Counted from the stretch's first letter, positions 19,633 through 30,380 are shown. The stretch: 64,000 bases of DNA from Microbacterium sp. C5A9 (GCF_022627955.1 NZ_JABXGD010000008.1:186001-250000), one strand, 5' to 3'. Numbers and translations are program-made. Notes: generated by a model from the sequence alone, not told the origin.

Positions 19633-19641
19633 GCTGGAGCC

Positions 19642-21039
<1,398 letters not shown>

Positions 21040-21055
21040 TCTCAGCTCAGGACGG

Positions 21056-21086
21056 AGGCCCGGCACGCTCACGCGTGGCCGGGCCT
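21056..21086. terminator. Terminator between lpdA and the methyltransferase gene
   Basis: An inverted repeat AGGCCCGGCACGC / GCGTGGCCGGGCCT with one bulged base and a TCAC loop, followed by TTCGT, lies 16 bp after lpdA and before the converging methyltransferase stop. Confidence 0.75.
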
Positions 21087-21121
21087 TCGTGCACCAGGGC
21101 ACGGGGATGAGGACACTCGCC

Positions 21122-21841
21122 TCAGGACGTGGAACTCGGTTCCCACCGGAGTTCGAGCCGTGAGGGGAGCCCGAACCGCACGCTCCACCCGGGCGGCGCG
21201 ACGGACGCCAGTTCGTCGGTCGTGTACGAGCGCCGGATGCTGATGAGACCGTCTTCGCGGATGAACGAGCCACGGAACACGGTCGAGGCCCCGACCCCCG
21301 TCATGGCGCCGTACAGTGCATACGCCGCTCTGCTGCGAGCGATGTCCCGGTGCACGACGACACCGCGGTCCCCGACGAGACCGACGGAGTCGCGGAGCAG
21401 GCCCTGAAGCTCCTGCGGCTCGAGGTGATGCAGGACGTGGTTGGAGTACACCACGTCGTACTGCTCGCCCTCCGCGAGGAGCTCCTCCGCGAACGCGCAG
21501 CGGTACCGCACGCCGGATCCGCCGTCGTGCCGCGTCGCCCAGCCGATGGCGCGTTCGTCGGCGTCGAGCGCCGTGATCTCGGCGGAGAGCCCGTCGCGCC
21601 GCAGCCTCGCCGCGAGCATCCGACAGACATCGCCCCCTCCGGCTCCGACATCGAGGATGCGGATGTGGCCGAGGCGGGCGCGCGGGCGGATCTCGCGACG
21701 ATAGAGCAGACCCGGACGTGAGACGAGCGCGTTCACGAGTCGGAAGCGCTCGTAGGTGCGCTCGAGCATCGCGATGTCCGCATCCGGATCGTCCATGAGC
21801 TCGCGCGCATCGACCGCGCGGACAGAGAGATCGTGCCTCAT
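21122..21841 (-). CDS. Class I SAM-dependent methyltransferase
   Basis: A 239-residue Rossmann-fold methyltransferase. SAM-binding motif I is ILDVGAGGGDVCRML, motif II is ITALDADERAI and the post-motif region is YDVVYSNHVLHHL. The first 50 residues (RELMDDPDADIAMLERTYERFRLVN) match the methyltransferases that accompany type III polyketide synthases in Microbacteriaceae. The ATG overlaps the synthase stop by four bases (ATGA), so the methyl group is probably placed on the polyketide product. Substrate is not known. Confidence 0.88.
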   Translation of the reverse strand: MRHDLSVRAVDARELMDDPDADIAMLERTYERFRLVNALVSRPGLLYRREIRPRARLGHIRILDVGAGGGDVCRMLAARLRRDGLSAEITALDADERAIGWATRHDGGSGVRYRCAFAEELLAEGEQYDVVYSNHVLHHLEPQELQGLLRDSVGLVGDRGVVVHRDIARSRAAYALYGAMTGVGASTVFRGSFIREDGLISIRRSYTTDELASVAPPGWSVRFGLPSRLELRWEPSSTS

Positions 21842-23001
21842 TCGACGCCGGAGACGACGGTCATCAGCGCACTCTCGGCCGTCAGCCCGGGACCGAAGGC
21901 CATGGCGGCGACGCGTGACCCCGCAGCGGCCCCCTCATCGAGGATCCGCTTGATGACGAAGAGGATCGTCGCACTCGACATGTTGCCGTTCTCGCGCAGC
22001 GTCTCCCGTGCGGGACGGAGCTGGGCGTCGGTGAGGTGCAGGCGCTCCTGGATCCGGTCGAGGATGCTGCGACCACCGGGATGGATCGCCCAGTGCTCCA
22101 CCGCCTCCCCCACGCGGCCTTCGTCGAAGGCCGCCGCGAGTTCGCCCTCGCCGGCGTAGAGCGGACGGAGGGCGCCGATGATCGTCTCGCCGATGATCTG
22201 AGGCACGGCCGTCGAGAGGATCATCTCGAACCCGTTGTCTCCGATCGTCCACGCCATGTCCTTCTCACCCTCGGCGGCGATCGCGGTGTGGAACCCGTCG
22301 AGGCGGACGGAGGGGGTCGTGGTCGGAAGATCGCGGGCGGTGACGACGCCGGCAGCGGCCCCATCGGCGAAGAGCGAGTTGGCGACGATGAGATCAGGAT
22401 CCTCCGACGATCTCAGATGGAGTGTGCACAGCTCGACGCTGACGACCAGGACCACGGCGTCGGGATCGGCCGCGCAGAACTGACTCGCGGCACGGAGCGC
22501 GGGCATCGAGGCGTAGCACCCCATGAAACCGAGGTGGTAGCGCTGCACGGAATCCGAGAGGCCCAGCGCCCGCACGATCTCGTAGTCAGGACCCGGGGCA
22601 TGGAAACCGGTGCACGACACCGTGATGACGTGCGTGACGTCGGCGGCATCGAGATCGGGGTCGGCGTCGAGGGCGCGTCGTGCCACGTCCACGAAGAGGC
22701 GAGAGGCCTCGCTCGTGTAGAGGTCGTTCCTGACCTTCGTCCCCGGCGATCGGAGAAGCCCGGTCTCGCGATCGTAGAAGACCGGCTCATCGGTGCGGGC
22801 CGTGGACGACAGCTCCTCGATGACCGTGTGGCGGGTGTCGATGCCCGAGCCGTTGAACGAGGCGCCGATGATCCGCTGCCCGAGCCTGCCGACGTCGGGC
22901 TGCGCGGCGAAGAGGTCGCGTACCTCCGCCTGCGCGAGAACTGTGTCGGGAACGATCGTCCGCAACGAGCGGAGGACGACGGAGCGGCTCATGTCTGTCA
23001 C
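21838..23001 (-). CDS. Type III polyketide synthase
   Basis: A 387-residue chalcone/stilbene synthase-like enzyme that makes resorcinol- or pyrone-type products from acyl-CoA and malonyl-CoA. The catalytic triad is visible: Cys162 (GFMGCYASMPALR), His307 (WAIHPGGRSILD) and Asn340 (ENGNMSSAT). The product is probably an alkylresorcinol- or alkylpyrone-like lipid, as for related actinobacterial enzymes, but the starter and chain length are not readable. GTG 23001 or ATG 22992 may be the start. Only a methyltransferase is coupled to it; the prenyltransferase and oxidoreductase genes seen in some related clusters are not here. Confidence 0.92.
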   Translation of the reverse strand: MTDMSRSVVLRSLRTIVPDTVLAQAEVRDLFAAQPDVGRLGQRIIGASFNGSGIDTRHTVIEELSSTARTDEPVFYDRETGLLRSPGTKVRNDLYTSEASRLFVDVARRALDADPDLDAADVTHVITVSCTGFHAPGPDYEIVRALGLSDSVQRYHLGFMGCYASMPALRAASQFCAADPDAVVLVVSVELCTLHLRSSEDPDLIVANSLFADGAAAGVVTARDLPTTTPSVRLDGFHTAIAAEGEKDMAWTIGDNGFEMILSTAVPQIIGETIIGALRPLYAGEGELAAAFDEGRVGEAVEHWAIHPGGRSILDRIQERLHLTDAQLRPARETLRENGNMSSATILFVIKRILDEGAAAGSRVAAMAFGPGLTAESALMTVVSGVE

Positions 23002-23067
23002 TCAAGCATGAGCGCGCATCCGCGCGGAAGGGGCTTGCGCACGGTGTGGGAAACCGAGAACACGGTG

Positions 23068-23700
23068 TCAGAAGCCGAGAGCACGGGCGAGCTTCGACCC
23101 GGAAGCCGCCTCGCGGCCGCCGGCCGCGAAGATCGCGAGCTCGGCGGCTGCGAAGAGAGCATCCCGACCCTCGGCATCGGCGGGTGCAGCCGGGCCGAGT
23201 TCGAACTCCCACTCCCGCCACTCCCGTTCCACGCCCTGACGCAGATCCGTCGCACGGACCCGATCGTCGACGAACTCGGCGATCACGCCGTCGGACCCGC
23301 TGAGCAGGTACGCGACACGGGTGTTCTCGATGCGCGCAAGCGGCGTGAGCTCATCCGTCGTCCAGCGGGACAGGGTCTCGACGATCGCGGCGGGGACGCC
23401 GTCACCGTCATCGAGCGGCCATCCGATCTCCAGTCGGCCATCGCCCTCTCGCGGGCCCTTGATGTGCCAGCCAGCGTCGGGGCCGCCGGTGCGGCGGCGC
23501 AGCGCGACGCCTGCCTGAGACAGGGTCGCGTCGGACGTGTCGAGATAGCGAGCGTCGAGTTCACGCAGCTCTCCCTCGGAGACGGCGTCCACGCCGGGCA
23601 CACCCCTCCAATCGGGCAGGGGGGTGGAGTCGTCGACGTCGTACTTGCGCTCGACCTCGACGACCCGCGAGGGCTCGGATCCGTGCGGGGCCTCAGTCAT
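23068..23700 (-). CDS. CYTH domain protein
   Basis: A 210-residue protein of the triphosphate tunnel metalloenzyme superfamily. It starts with the ExExK signature (VEVERKYDV, about residue 13), followed by ARYLDTSDATLSQAGVALRRRTGG and WHIKGPR, the typical Arg/Lys-rich strands of the tunnel. Family members hydrolyse triphosphates or make adenylate cyclase-like products; the substrate here is unknown. ATG 23700 overlaps the stop of the upstream small gene by 8 bases. The longer open frame to 23769 lies inside that gene and is rejected as start. Confidence 0.85.
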   Translation of the reverse strand: MTEAPHGSEPSRVVEVERKYDVDDSTPLPDWRGVPGVDAVSEGELRELDARYLDTSDATLSQAGVALRRRTGGPDAGWHIKGPREGDGRLEIGWPLDDGDGVPAAIVETLSRWTTDELTPLARIENTRVAYLLSGSDGVIAEFVDDRVRATDLRQGVEREWREWEFELGPAAPADAEGRDALFAAAELAIFAAGGREAASGSKLARALGF

Positions 23701-23905
23701 CCGACGAGGTGAGATCCTCGAGGGACTCGTCGAACCAGTAGTCGATCTCGGTGGGACCGTCGTCGTCACCGGTGTTCTGCTCGTCGCCGCGGCGGTTGTA
23801 CACCACCTGCGTCTCGCTGTAGGGGACGATCAGCTTGTCGTCCGCGTCGTCGAGGGGAATGATCTGCCCGTCCAGCGGGCCTCCGTGGAGTCGTGCGAGT
23901 GCCAT
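23693..23905 (-). CDS. Small conserved protein of unknown function
   Basis: A 70-residue protein starting MALARLHGGPLDGQIIPLDD and ending in an acidic tail (DYWFDESLEDLTSSDD). The N-terminal GGPLDG(Q/R) is a motif found in small actinobacterial and phage proteins of unknown function. ATG 23905 lies 7 bases after TAGGGT on the minus strand, a probable leaderless start; the frame is open further upstream but that part runs into the prepilin peptidase. It overlaps the CYTH gene by 8 bases, so the two form an operon. Confidence 0.72.
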   Translation of the reverse strand: MALARLHGGPLDGQIIPLDDADDKLIVPYSETQVVYNRRGDEQNTGDDDGPTEIDYWFDESLEDLTSSDD

Positions 23906-23940
23906 GTGCTTCACCCTAGCCCCGTCCGGCTGAACGGGGC

Positions 23941-24411
23941 TCATGCCACGAGGATGCCGAGCATCGCCCCGATGATCATCCACGGTCCGAAGGCGATGCG
24001 CGTCGACGGATCCGCCCTGCGCAGCGACAGGAGCACCGTGGCGTGCAGCGCCCCGAGCACGAACGCCGAGGCGGCCCCCACCGCGAGCGCCTGCCACCCG
24101 TGCCAGCCGAGCACGAGTCCGACCACGGCGGCGAGTTTCACATCTCCTCCGCCCATGCCCTCACGACTGATCAGACGCAGCAGCGCATAGAACCCGCCCA
24201 GGATCAGCAGCCCTGCGCCGGCTCTCGCCGACCGGACGCCGTCGCCGGACAGAAGAGCGTCGAGGATCACGAGCACGAGGAGCGTCGCGAGGGTGGGCAG
24301 CACGATGCGGTCGGGCAGTCGATGTGTGCGGATGTCGATGACCAGGAGCGCGCAGCCCACCGCGAACAGGGCGAGGTGGACGACGATCAGTGCCAGGGCG
24401 CGGGGATCCAT
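23941..24411 (-). CDS. Prepilin peptidase, A24 family (TadV/CpaA-like)
   Basis: A 156-residue polytopic membrane aspartic protease. The two catalytic Asp are seen in VIDIRTHRLPD and in GMGGGDVKLAA (the GxGD motif). It lacks the N-terminal methylase domain of PilD, so it is of the short TadV/CpaA type that processes Flp or type IV pilins. About five hydrophobic helices are visible. No pilin or secretion ATPase genes are adjacent, so its partner system must be elsewhere. ATG 24411 is 6 bases after TACCCT, a probable leaderless start. Confidence 0.88.
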   Translation of the reverse strand: MDPRALALIVVHLALFAVGCALLVIDIRTHRLPDRIVLPTLATLLVLVILDALLSGDGVRSARAGAGLLILGGFYALLRLISREGMGGGDVKLAAVVGLVLGWHGWQALAVGAASAFVLGALHATVLLSLRRADPSTRIAFGPWMIIGAMLGILVA

Positions 24412-24550
24412 GCGGGAAGGGTAGAAGATGCGGGGTCGCTCGCGGAGAGCGGTGTGGATAACGACGGATCCGAGAGCGAGCGTCCGACATCCGCACCGTT
24501 CCGCGGATGTCGGACGTTCGAAATAGAGTCATCATCTCCAGTTGATTTAT

Positions 24551-24566
24551 TCGTACATATATTCGA
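24551..24566 (+). promoter_or_regulatory. LexA (SOS) operator of imuA-imuB-dnaE2
   Basis: TCGTACATATATTCGA matches the actinobacterial SOS box TCGAAC-N4-GTTCGA at 10 of its 12 defined positions (AAC to TAC and GTTC to ATTC). It is 11 bp upstream of the imuA start. In M. tuberculosis and other actinobacteria imuA', imuB and dnaE2 are LexA-controlled, which supports the call. Confidence 0.8.
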
Positions 24567-24576
24567 GGATGGATGC

Positions 24577-25374
24577 ATGGGGATCGGGCTCGAAGCGGTG
24601 ACCGCGCTCTCTCCGGTCGGCGACTCCCGCGCCGGAGAGGTTCTGCGGCTGCGCCGGGAGATCAGCCGCATGCAGCGACGTCGCAGCGAGCTTCCGATGC
24701 TCCCCCTCGACCCCGCGTTCTCCTCCCTGCTCCCCGAGCAGGGGCTCCAGACCGGCACCTCGTACACCGTCTCCCCCTCGCCGAGTCTCGTTCTCGCGCT
24801 CCTCAGCGCCGCCTCTCGCCGAGGACTGTGGTGCGCGGTGGTCGGCATGCCCACGCTGGGCGTCGAAGCGGCCGCGGCGTTCGGCATCGCACTGCCCCGG
24901 CTGATCCTCGTGCCCGAACCGGGAGACCGCTGGCTCGCCGCGACCTCCGCACTGGCCGAGGTGGTCCCACTCATCGCCGTGCAGCCGGGCAGCCGGGCAC
25001 GCGATGCGGATGTGTCCCGTCTGAGCGCCCGCCTGCGGGATCGTGGCGGCACGCTTCTCGTCACCGAGTCGGCCTCAGCGGGGGTCTGGCCGCAGAGCGA
25101 GGGGACGATCCGCCTCCACGACCAGCGCTGGGAGGGCATCGGCGAAGGATGGGGGCTGATCGAGGGCTCCACGGCCACGGTGACCGCGACGACGCGGCAC
25201 AGCCCTCTGCCTGCGAGTGTGCGCGTGCGCCTGCCCGGCCCTCTGGGCGCGATCGAAGAGCTGCCGGCAGAGAGCCCGGCCGCCGAGAAGATGGCCGAGC
25301 TGACCGCGCTGCCCGGTCTGCGCGATCAGGGGGGCACCGCCCGAGACCATCGACCTCTGGCGGTGGCAGGATGA
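24577..25374 (+). CDS. imuA: Mutasome accessory protein ImuA (RecA-like)
   Basis: A 265-residue protein with weak similarity to RecA, first gene of the damage-inducible mutasome. It interacts with ImuB and DnaE2 in mycobacteria and is needed for DNA-damage-induced mutagenesis. The N-terminal part (LRLRREISRMQRRR) is helical; a RecA-like core follows (GTSYTVSPSPSLVLALLSAASRRGLWCAVVGMP) without a proper Walker A. ATG 24577 is selected because GAGGA stands 7 bases before it and it follows the LexA box; the frame is open further upstream without meaning. Its stop overlaps the imuB start (ATGA). Confidence 0.88.
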   Translation: MGIGLEAVTALSPVGDSRAGEVLRLRREISRMQRRRSELPMLPLDPAFSSLLPEQGLQTGTSYTVSPSPSLVLALLSAASRRGLWCAVVGMPTLGVEAAAAFGIALPRLILVPEPGDRWLAATSALAEVVPLIAVQPGSRARDADVSRLSARLRDRGGTLLVTESASAGVWPQSEGTIRLHDQRWEGIGEGWGLIEGSTATVTATTRHSPLPASVRVRLPGPLGAIEELPAESPAAEKMAELTALPGLRDQGGTARDHRPLAVAG

Positions 25375-26909
25375 CCGCTCCCCTGCGCGTCCTCGTGCTG
25401 TGGTTCCCGGATTGGCCGTTGCGCGCCGCCCTGGGAGGACCCCCACCCCATGCGCCGACCGCCCTGATGCACGCGAACACCGTCGTTGCCTGCACGGCCT
25501 CGGCCCGTGAGCAGGGGGTGCGTGCGGGGCAGCGTCGCAGAGTGGCCCAGGGGCACCTCTCGTCGCTGCGGGTGCTACCCCATGACCCGGCCCGTGACGA
25601 GAGGGCGTTCCTGCCGGTGCTCCAGCTCATCGAGAAGCACGCACCCGGTGCGGCGCTGCTGCGGCCGGGACTCGCCGCCGTGCGCGCCCGCGGCATCTCC
25701 CGATATCACGACGGCGAGAGCGCCGCCGGCGAGAGCCTCATCCGGATGCTGACCGAGGCAGGCTTCCCCGAGGTGCGCGTCGGCATCGCCGACGGACCGT
25801 TCACCGCCGAACTCGCCGCCAGGGGGCCCACGGCCTGCACCGTGGTGCCGGCAGGCCGCGCCGACGACTTCCTGCGCCCCCTTCCCGTGCGGGTGCTGCG
25901 CGACGAACAGCTCGCCGGCCTGCTGGTGCGTCTCGGCGTCCGCACACTCGGCGAGTTCGCAGCACTCGACGAGATCGAGGTGCGCGATCGCTTCGGCGAA
26001 CGCGGTGCTCGCCTGCACTCCCTCGCCGCCGGCGCCGACTCCCGAGGAGTGGTTCCGCGCCCACCCGACCCTGAGCTGGTGCGCTCGATCGAGTTCGAGT
26101 CTCCACTCGCGGGAGCCGATCAGGTCGCGTTCGCGGTGCGTCAGACAGCCGATTCGGTGATGCTCGCTCTCGGCGAGGCCTCCGTCGTGTGCACCGAGGT
26201 GCGCATCGACCTGACCGACGACAATGGCACGGTGTTCTCCCGCCCCTGGCTGCACCCCACCTGCTTCGACGCCGCCGACCTCGTCGACAGGGTCCGCTGG
26301 CAGCTGGAGGCGCTGGCCGCCGAGTCCGCGAAGGGCCCGGTCGACGAGGCGAGGGCGTTCGGAGGCATCACCCTGGTGCGCATCGTCCCCGTGGCGGTGG
26401 ACGATGCGGCCCACCATCAGCCGGGGCTCTTCGGCTCGGGCACCGACGAGCGTCTGCACCATGCCGTGTCCCGTGTGCAGACCATGCTCGGCCACCAGGG
26501 CGTGGTCACCGCAGCCGTCTCGGGCGGTCGCTGGCTCGCCGATCGCCAGGTCCTCACCCCGTGGGGAGAACGCGCTGTCGCTCCCCGCGATCCGGCGCAG
26601 CCCTGGCCGGGCAGCCTCCCCGACCCGCTGCCCGCAGAGGTGTTCCTGCCTCCTCGACCGATCGGAGTCCGATCAGAGGGAGGCGAGACGGTGGGTGTCG
26701 ACGAACGGGGGGCACTGTCCGCGGCCCCGGCGCACATCGACGGCGATGAGGTGCGGGCCTGGGCAGGCCCCTGGCCGATCCATGAGCGACGCTGGGAGTC
26801 GTCGGGCGGCAAGAAGGGGCATCGCCTTCAGATCGTCGACGGTCACGATCGCGCCTGGCTGGTCTTCTGCGCCGGAGGCCGCTGGTGGGCGGAAGGGAGG
26901 TACCGCTGA
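25371..26909 (+). CDS. imuB: Y-family polymerase-like protein ImuB
   Basis: A 512-residue inactive Y-family polymerase homologue. The first catalytic block, usually with an acidic pair, is VLWFPDWPL here, so polymerase activity is not expected, as in other ImuB proteins. A beta-clamp-binding motif is seen in QPGLFG at about residue 350, and the C-terminal region (about 440-512) carries the protein-interaction part with Trp-rich AWAGPWPIHERRW. In mycobacteria ImuB is the hub that tethers ImuA and DnaE2 to the clamp. It overlaps imuA by four bases and dnaE2 by one (TGATG). Confidence 0.92.
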   Translation: MTAPLRVLVLWFPDWPLRAALGGPPPHAPTALMHANTVVACTASAREQGVRAGQRRRVAQGHLSSLRVLPHDPARDERAFLPVLQLIEKHAPGAALLRPGLAAVRARGISRYHDGESAAGESLIRMLTEAGFPEVRVGIADGPFTAELAARGPTACTVVPAGRADDFLRPLPVRVLRDEQLAGLLVRLGVRTLGEFAALDEIEVRDRFGERGARLHSLAAGADSRGVVPRPPDPELVRSIEFESPLAGADQVAFAVRQTADSVMLALGEASVVCTEVRIDLTDDNGTVFSRPWLHPTCFDAADLVDRVRWQLEALAAESAKGPVDEARAFGGITLVRIVPVAVDDAAHHQPGLFGSGTDERLHHAVSRVQTMLGHQGVVTAAVSGGRWLADRQVLTPWGERAVAPRDPAQPWPGSLPDPLPAEVFLPPRPIGVRSEGGETVGVDERGALSAAPAHIDGDEVRAWAGPWPIHERRWESSGGKKGHRLQIVDGHDRAWLVFCAGGRWWAEGRYR

Positions 26910-29900
26910 TGGGCTGGCACAACCCTCCGATGACGTGGAACGAGCTGGAACGCGCTCTGAGCGGCGAGGAATCACCCCACCCGATCGGCGGGGAGCCTCC
27001 GACCATCCGCCCTGATCCCGGGCCGATCAGTACCCGCCGCACGCGCAGACCGCCGACCGCGGCGACGCGGCCCGATGACGCCGTGCCCTATGCCGAGCTG
27101 CACGCCCACTCCTCCTACTCCTTCCTCGACGGCGCCTCCTCTCCCGAGGATCTGCTGGCCGAGGCCGAACGGCTGGGGCTCACCGCCCTGGCGCTCACCG
27201 ACCACGACGGCTTCTATGGGGCGGCGCGCTTCGCCGAGGTCGCCGAGCTCATGGAGGTCGAGGTGCAGACGGTGTACGGCGCCGAGCTGTCCCTCGGACT
27301 CGATGCCCCCCAGCGCGGGTCCGCCGACCCGATCGGAGATCATCTGCTCGTGATCGCCGATGGACTGGAGGGCTATCACCGGCTCTCGGGCGCCATGACC
27401 GCCGCGCACCTGCGGGGAGGAGAGAAGGGTCGCCCCGTCTACGACCTCGATGAGCTGGCGGCGACGGCCGACGGACAGTGGACGGTCCTCACGGGCTGCC
27501 GCAAGGGCGGCGTCCGTCGCGGCCTCGAGTCGGGGGACGCCCTCACGCCCCTGCGCCGGCTCGTCGACCTGTTCGGTCAGGACCATGTCGCCGTCGAGCT
27601 GTTCGACCACGGCGATCCCCTGGACACCCGGCGCAATGACGCGCTGGCGGATCTCGCTCGACGGCTGCGGCTTCCCGTGGTGGCGACCAACAACGTGCAC
27701 TACGCGACCCCCGAGCGCGCATCGCTGGCCGAAGCGGTGTCCGCGGTTCGAGCCGTGCGGAGCATGGACGATCTCGACGGCTGGCTCCCTTCACACGGCG
27801 GCGCGCATCTGCGCAGCGGAGCGGAGATGGCGGCGCGCTTCCGCCGGTATCCCGGGGCGATCTCCCACGGACTCGACCTCGCGGCGGCATCCGCCTTCCC
27901 CCTTCGCCGCGCACGTCCCGCGCTGCCGAAGCAGGAGGTCCCCGAGGGGCACACTCCGATGAGCTGGCTGCGGCAGCTCGTGTGGCAGGCCGTCCCCACG
28001 AAGTACCCGGACCTGGATGCCGACGGCCATCGTCGGATCGAGCGCGAGCTCGACGTGATCGAGGAGAAGGACTTCCCCGGCTATTTCCTCATCGTGCACG
28101 GCATCGTCGCCGAGGCGAAGCGCCGTCGCATCCTCTGCCAGGGACGGGGATCGGCTGCGGCGAGCGCGGTCTGCTACCTGCTCGGGATCACCGCGGTCGA
28201 TCCCATCCTGTACCGGCTGCCGTTCGAGCGGTTCCTCGCCACCACCCGGCAGGAGGAGCCCGACATCGATGTCGACTTCGATTCCGACCGTCGCGAGGAG
28301 ATCATCCAGTGGGTGTATCGCGAGTACGGGCGAGAGCGCGCGGCGCAGGTCGCGAACGTCATCCAGTACCGCCCGAAGAACGCCGTGCGCGACATGGCAC
28401 GGGCCCTCGGCTACTCGCCGGGGCAGCAGGACGCCTGGTCGCGGCAGGTCGACGGCTGGAGCTCGGGTCTGGAGATGGCCGAGGAGCACGACATCCCGCA
28501 GAACGTGATCGAGTATGCGGGCGAGCTGCTGAAGGCCCCTCGGCACCTCGGCATCCACTCGGGCGGCATGGTCCTCACGGCGCGACCCGTCGGCGAGGTC
28601 GTACCCGTCGAGCATGCCCGCATGGAGAACCGCACGGTGATCCAGTGGGACAAGGACGACGCGGCCTGGATGGGTCTGGTGAAGTTCGACCTCCTCGGAC
28701 TCGGGATGCTGGCGGCGCTGCAGCACTGCTTCGATCTCATCCACGAGGCCACAGGCGAGGAGTGGACGCTGGAGACCCTTCCGAAGGAAGAGCCCGCCGT
28801 CTACGACATGCTCTGCAGGGCCGACTCGATCGGGGTGTTCCAGGTCGAGTCCCGTGCACAGATCGGCCTGCTCCCCCGACTGCAGCCCCGCGCGTTCTAC
28901 GACCTCGCGATCCAGATCGCCCTGATCAGACCGGGTCCCATCCAGGGCGGAGCCGTGCATCCGTTCGTCCGCCGCAAGATCGCGAAGGATGCTCTGGACG
29001 AGGAGAACCGTGCGCGAGCCGCACGCGGCGAAGAGCCGGTGGTGCTCGAGATCCCCTATCCCCACAGCGACCTCGAGCCGATCCTGAAGCGGACCCTGGG
29101 CATCCCGATCTTCCAGGAGCAGCTGATCCAAATGGCGACGGCCATCGGCGACTGCACCGCCGATGAGGCCGATCTGCTGCGACGCGCCATGGGCTCCAAG
29201 CGCGGGCTCGAGAAGATCGAGAAGGTGCGTGACAAGCTCTACGCGGGCATGTCACGGCGCGGCCTGACCGCCGAGCAGTCCGACCGCATCTACGCGCAGA
29301 TCCAGGCGTTCTCGAACTTCGGTTTCGCCGAATCGCACTCGCTGTCCTTCGCCCTGCTCGTCTATGCGAGCTCCTGGCTCAAGCTGCACTATCCCGCAGC
29401 CTTCCTCGCCGGTCTCCTGCGCTCGCAGCCCATGGGCTTCTACTCCGCCTCGACCCTGACCGCGGATGCTCGACGGCACGGTGTCGAGGTGCGGCGACCC
29501 GACCTGCACGCCTCGGGTGCGACGGAGACCCTCGAGCCTCTCGACGGCGGGGCTCCGCTGCGGATGCCGACGGGGCTCGACTCCTGTGCCGATCCGGCGC
29601 AGCCGCCCGTCCTGCGATTCGATCGCTCCCGCCCCGACGAGTCGGCGCAGCACCGCAGAGACGGCGCCTACGCGGTGCGTCTCGGCCTCAGCGGCGTGCG
29701 CGGGATCGGCATGCCGCTGGCGAGGAGAATCGTGTCCGAGCGCGAAGCCGAGGGTCCGTACCGCGACCTGCACGACCTGGTGCGAAGGACCGACGCGACC
29801 GCCGCACAGCTGGAGGCTCTGGCGACGGCCGGCGCCTTCGACTGTCTCGGGCTCCAGCGCCGAGAGGCGATCTGGCTGTCCGGCGCGGCAGCAGAAGACC

Positions 29901-30373
29901 GCGCGCAGTACCTCCCGGGGACGACCGTGGCCGTGCAGCCTCCGTTGTTCAGCGACCAGTCCAGCTACGAGCGCCTCTCCGCCGATCTCTGGTCGACCGG
30001 GGTCTCGACCGATGACCACCCGATGTCCCACTTCCGCGGTCCGCTGCGCGAGCGCGGAGTCCTGTCCTCGGCCGACCTGCAGAACCATGAGGTCGGTCGA
30101 CGGGTGGAGGTGGCGGGGCTCGTCACGCATCGGCAGCGTCCGGCGACGGCAGCGGGCGTCACATTCCTCAACCTCGAAGACGAGAGCGGTCTGGTCAATG
30201 TGATCTGCTCGACCGGGGTGTGGGCGCGCTATCGTCGGGTCGCCCGCGATTCGCCGGCGCTCATCATCCGCGGCATCCTTGAGCGTTCGGCAGAGGGCGT
30301 CGTGAACGTGCTGGCCGACGCTTTCGAAGACCTCCGCACCGGGGTCACGCACCGTTCGCGCGACTTCCGGTGA
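26909..30373 (+). CDS. dnaE2: Error-prone DNA polymerase DnaE2
   Basis: A 1154-residue C-family polymerase that carries out translesion synthesis in the SOS response. N-terminal PHP domain from about residue 63 (AELHAHSSYSFLDGASSPEDL), polymerase palm with the catalytic Asp motif PDIDVDFDSDRR at about 451, finger motifs (MGSKRGLEKIEKVRDKLYAGM), and a C-terminal OB-fold (EVAGLVTHRQRPATAAGVTFLNLEDESG). ATG 26909 overlaps the imuB stop; an AAGGGAGG Shine-Dalgarno lies in the end of imuB. Third gene of the LexA-controlled operon. No truncation is seen. Confidence 0.96.
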   Translation: MGWHNPPMTWNELERALSGEESPHPIGGEPPTIRPDPGPISTRRTRRPPTAATRPDDAVPYAELHAHSSYSFLDGASSPEDLLAEAERLGLTALALTDHDGFYGAARFAEVAELMEVEVQTVYGAELSLGLDAPQRGSADPIGDHLLVIADGLEGYHRLSGAMTAAHLRGGEKGRPVYDLDELAATADGQWTVLTGCRKGGVRRGLESGDALTPLRRLVDLFGQDHVAVELFDHGDPLDTRRNDALADLARRLRLPVVATNNVHYATPERASLAEAVSAVRAVRSMDDLDGWLPSHGGAHLRSGAEMAARFRRYPGAISHGLDLAAASAFPLRRARPALPKQEVPEGHTPMSWLRQLVWQAVPTKYPDLDADGHRRIERELDVIEEKDFPGYFLIVHGIVAEAKRRRILCQGRGSAAASAVCYLLGITAVDPILYRLPFERFLATTRQEEPDIDVDFDSDRREEIIQWVYREYGRERAAQVANVIQYRPKNAVRDMARALGYSPGQQDAWSRQVDGWSSGLEMAEEHDIPQNVIEYAGELLKAPRHLGIHSGGMVLTARPVGEVVPVEHARMENRTVIQWDKDDAAWMGLVKFDLLGLGMLAALQHCFDLIHEATGEEWTLETLPKEEPAVYDMLCRADSIGVFQVESRAQIGLLPRLQPRAFYDLAIQIALIRPGPIQGGAVHPFVRRKIAKDALDEENRARAARGEEPVVLEIPYPHSDLEPILKRTLGIPIFQEQLIQMATAIGDCTADEADLLRRAMGSKRGLEKIEKVRDKLYAGMSRRGLTAEQSDRIYAQIQAFSNFGFAESHSLSFALLVYASSWLKLHYPAAFLAGLLRSQPMGFYSASTLTADARRHGVEVRRPDLHASGATETLEPLDGGAPLRMPTGLDSCADPAQPPVLRFDRSRPDESAQHRRDGAYAVRLGLSGVRGIGMPLARRIVSEREAEGPYRDLHDLVRRTDATAAQLEALATAGAFDCLGLQRREAIWLSGAAAEDRAQYLPGTTVAVQPPLFSDQSSYERLSADLWSTGVSTDDHPMSHFRGPLRERGVLSSADLQNHEVGRRVEVAGLVTHRQRPATAAGVTFLNLEDESGLVNVICSTGVWARYRRVARDSPALIIRGILERSAEGVVNVLADAFEDLRTGVTHRSRDFR

Positions 30374-30380
30374 CCGGACG

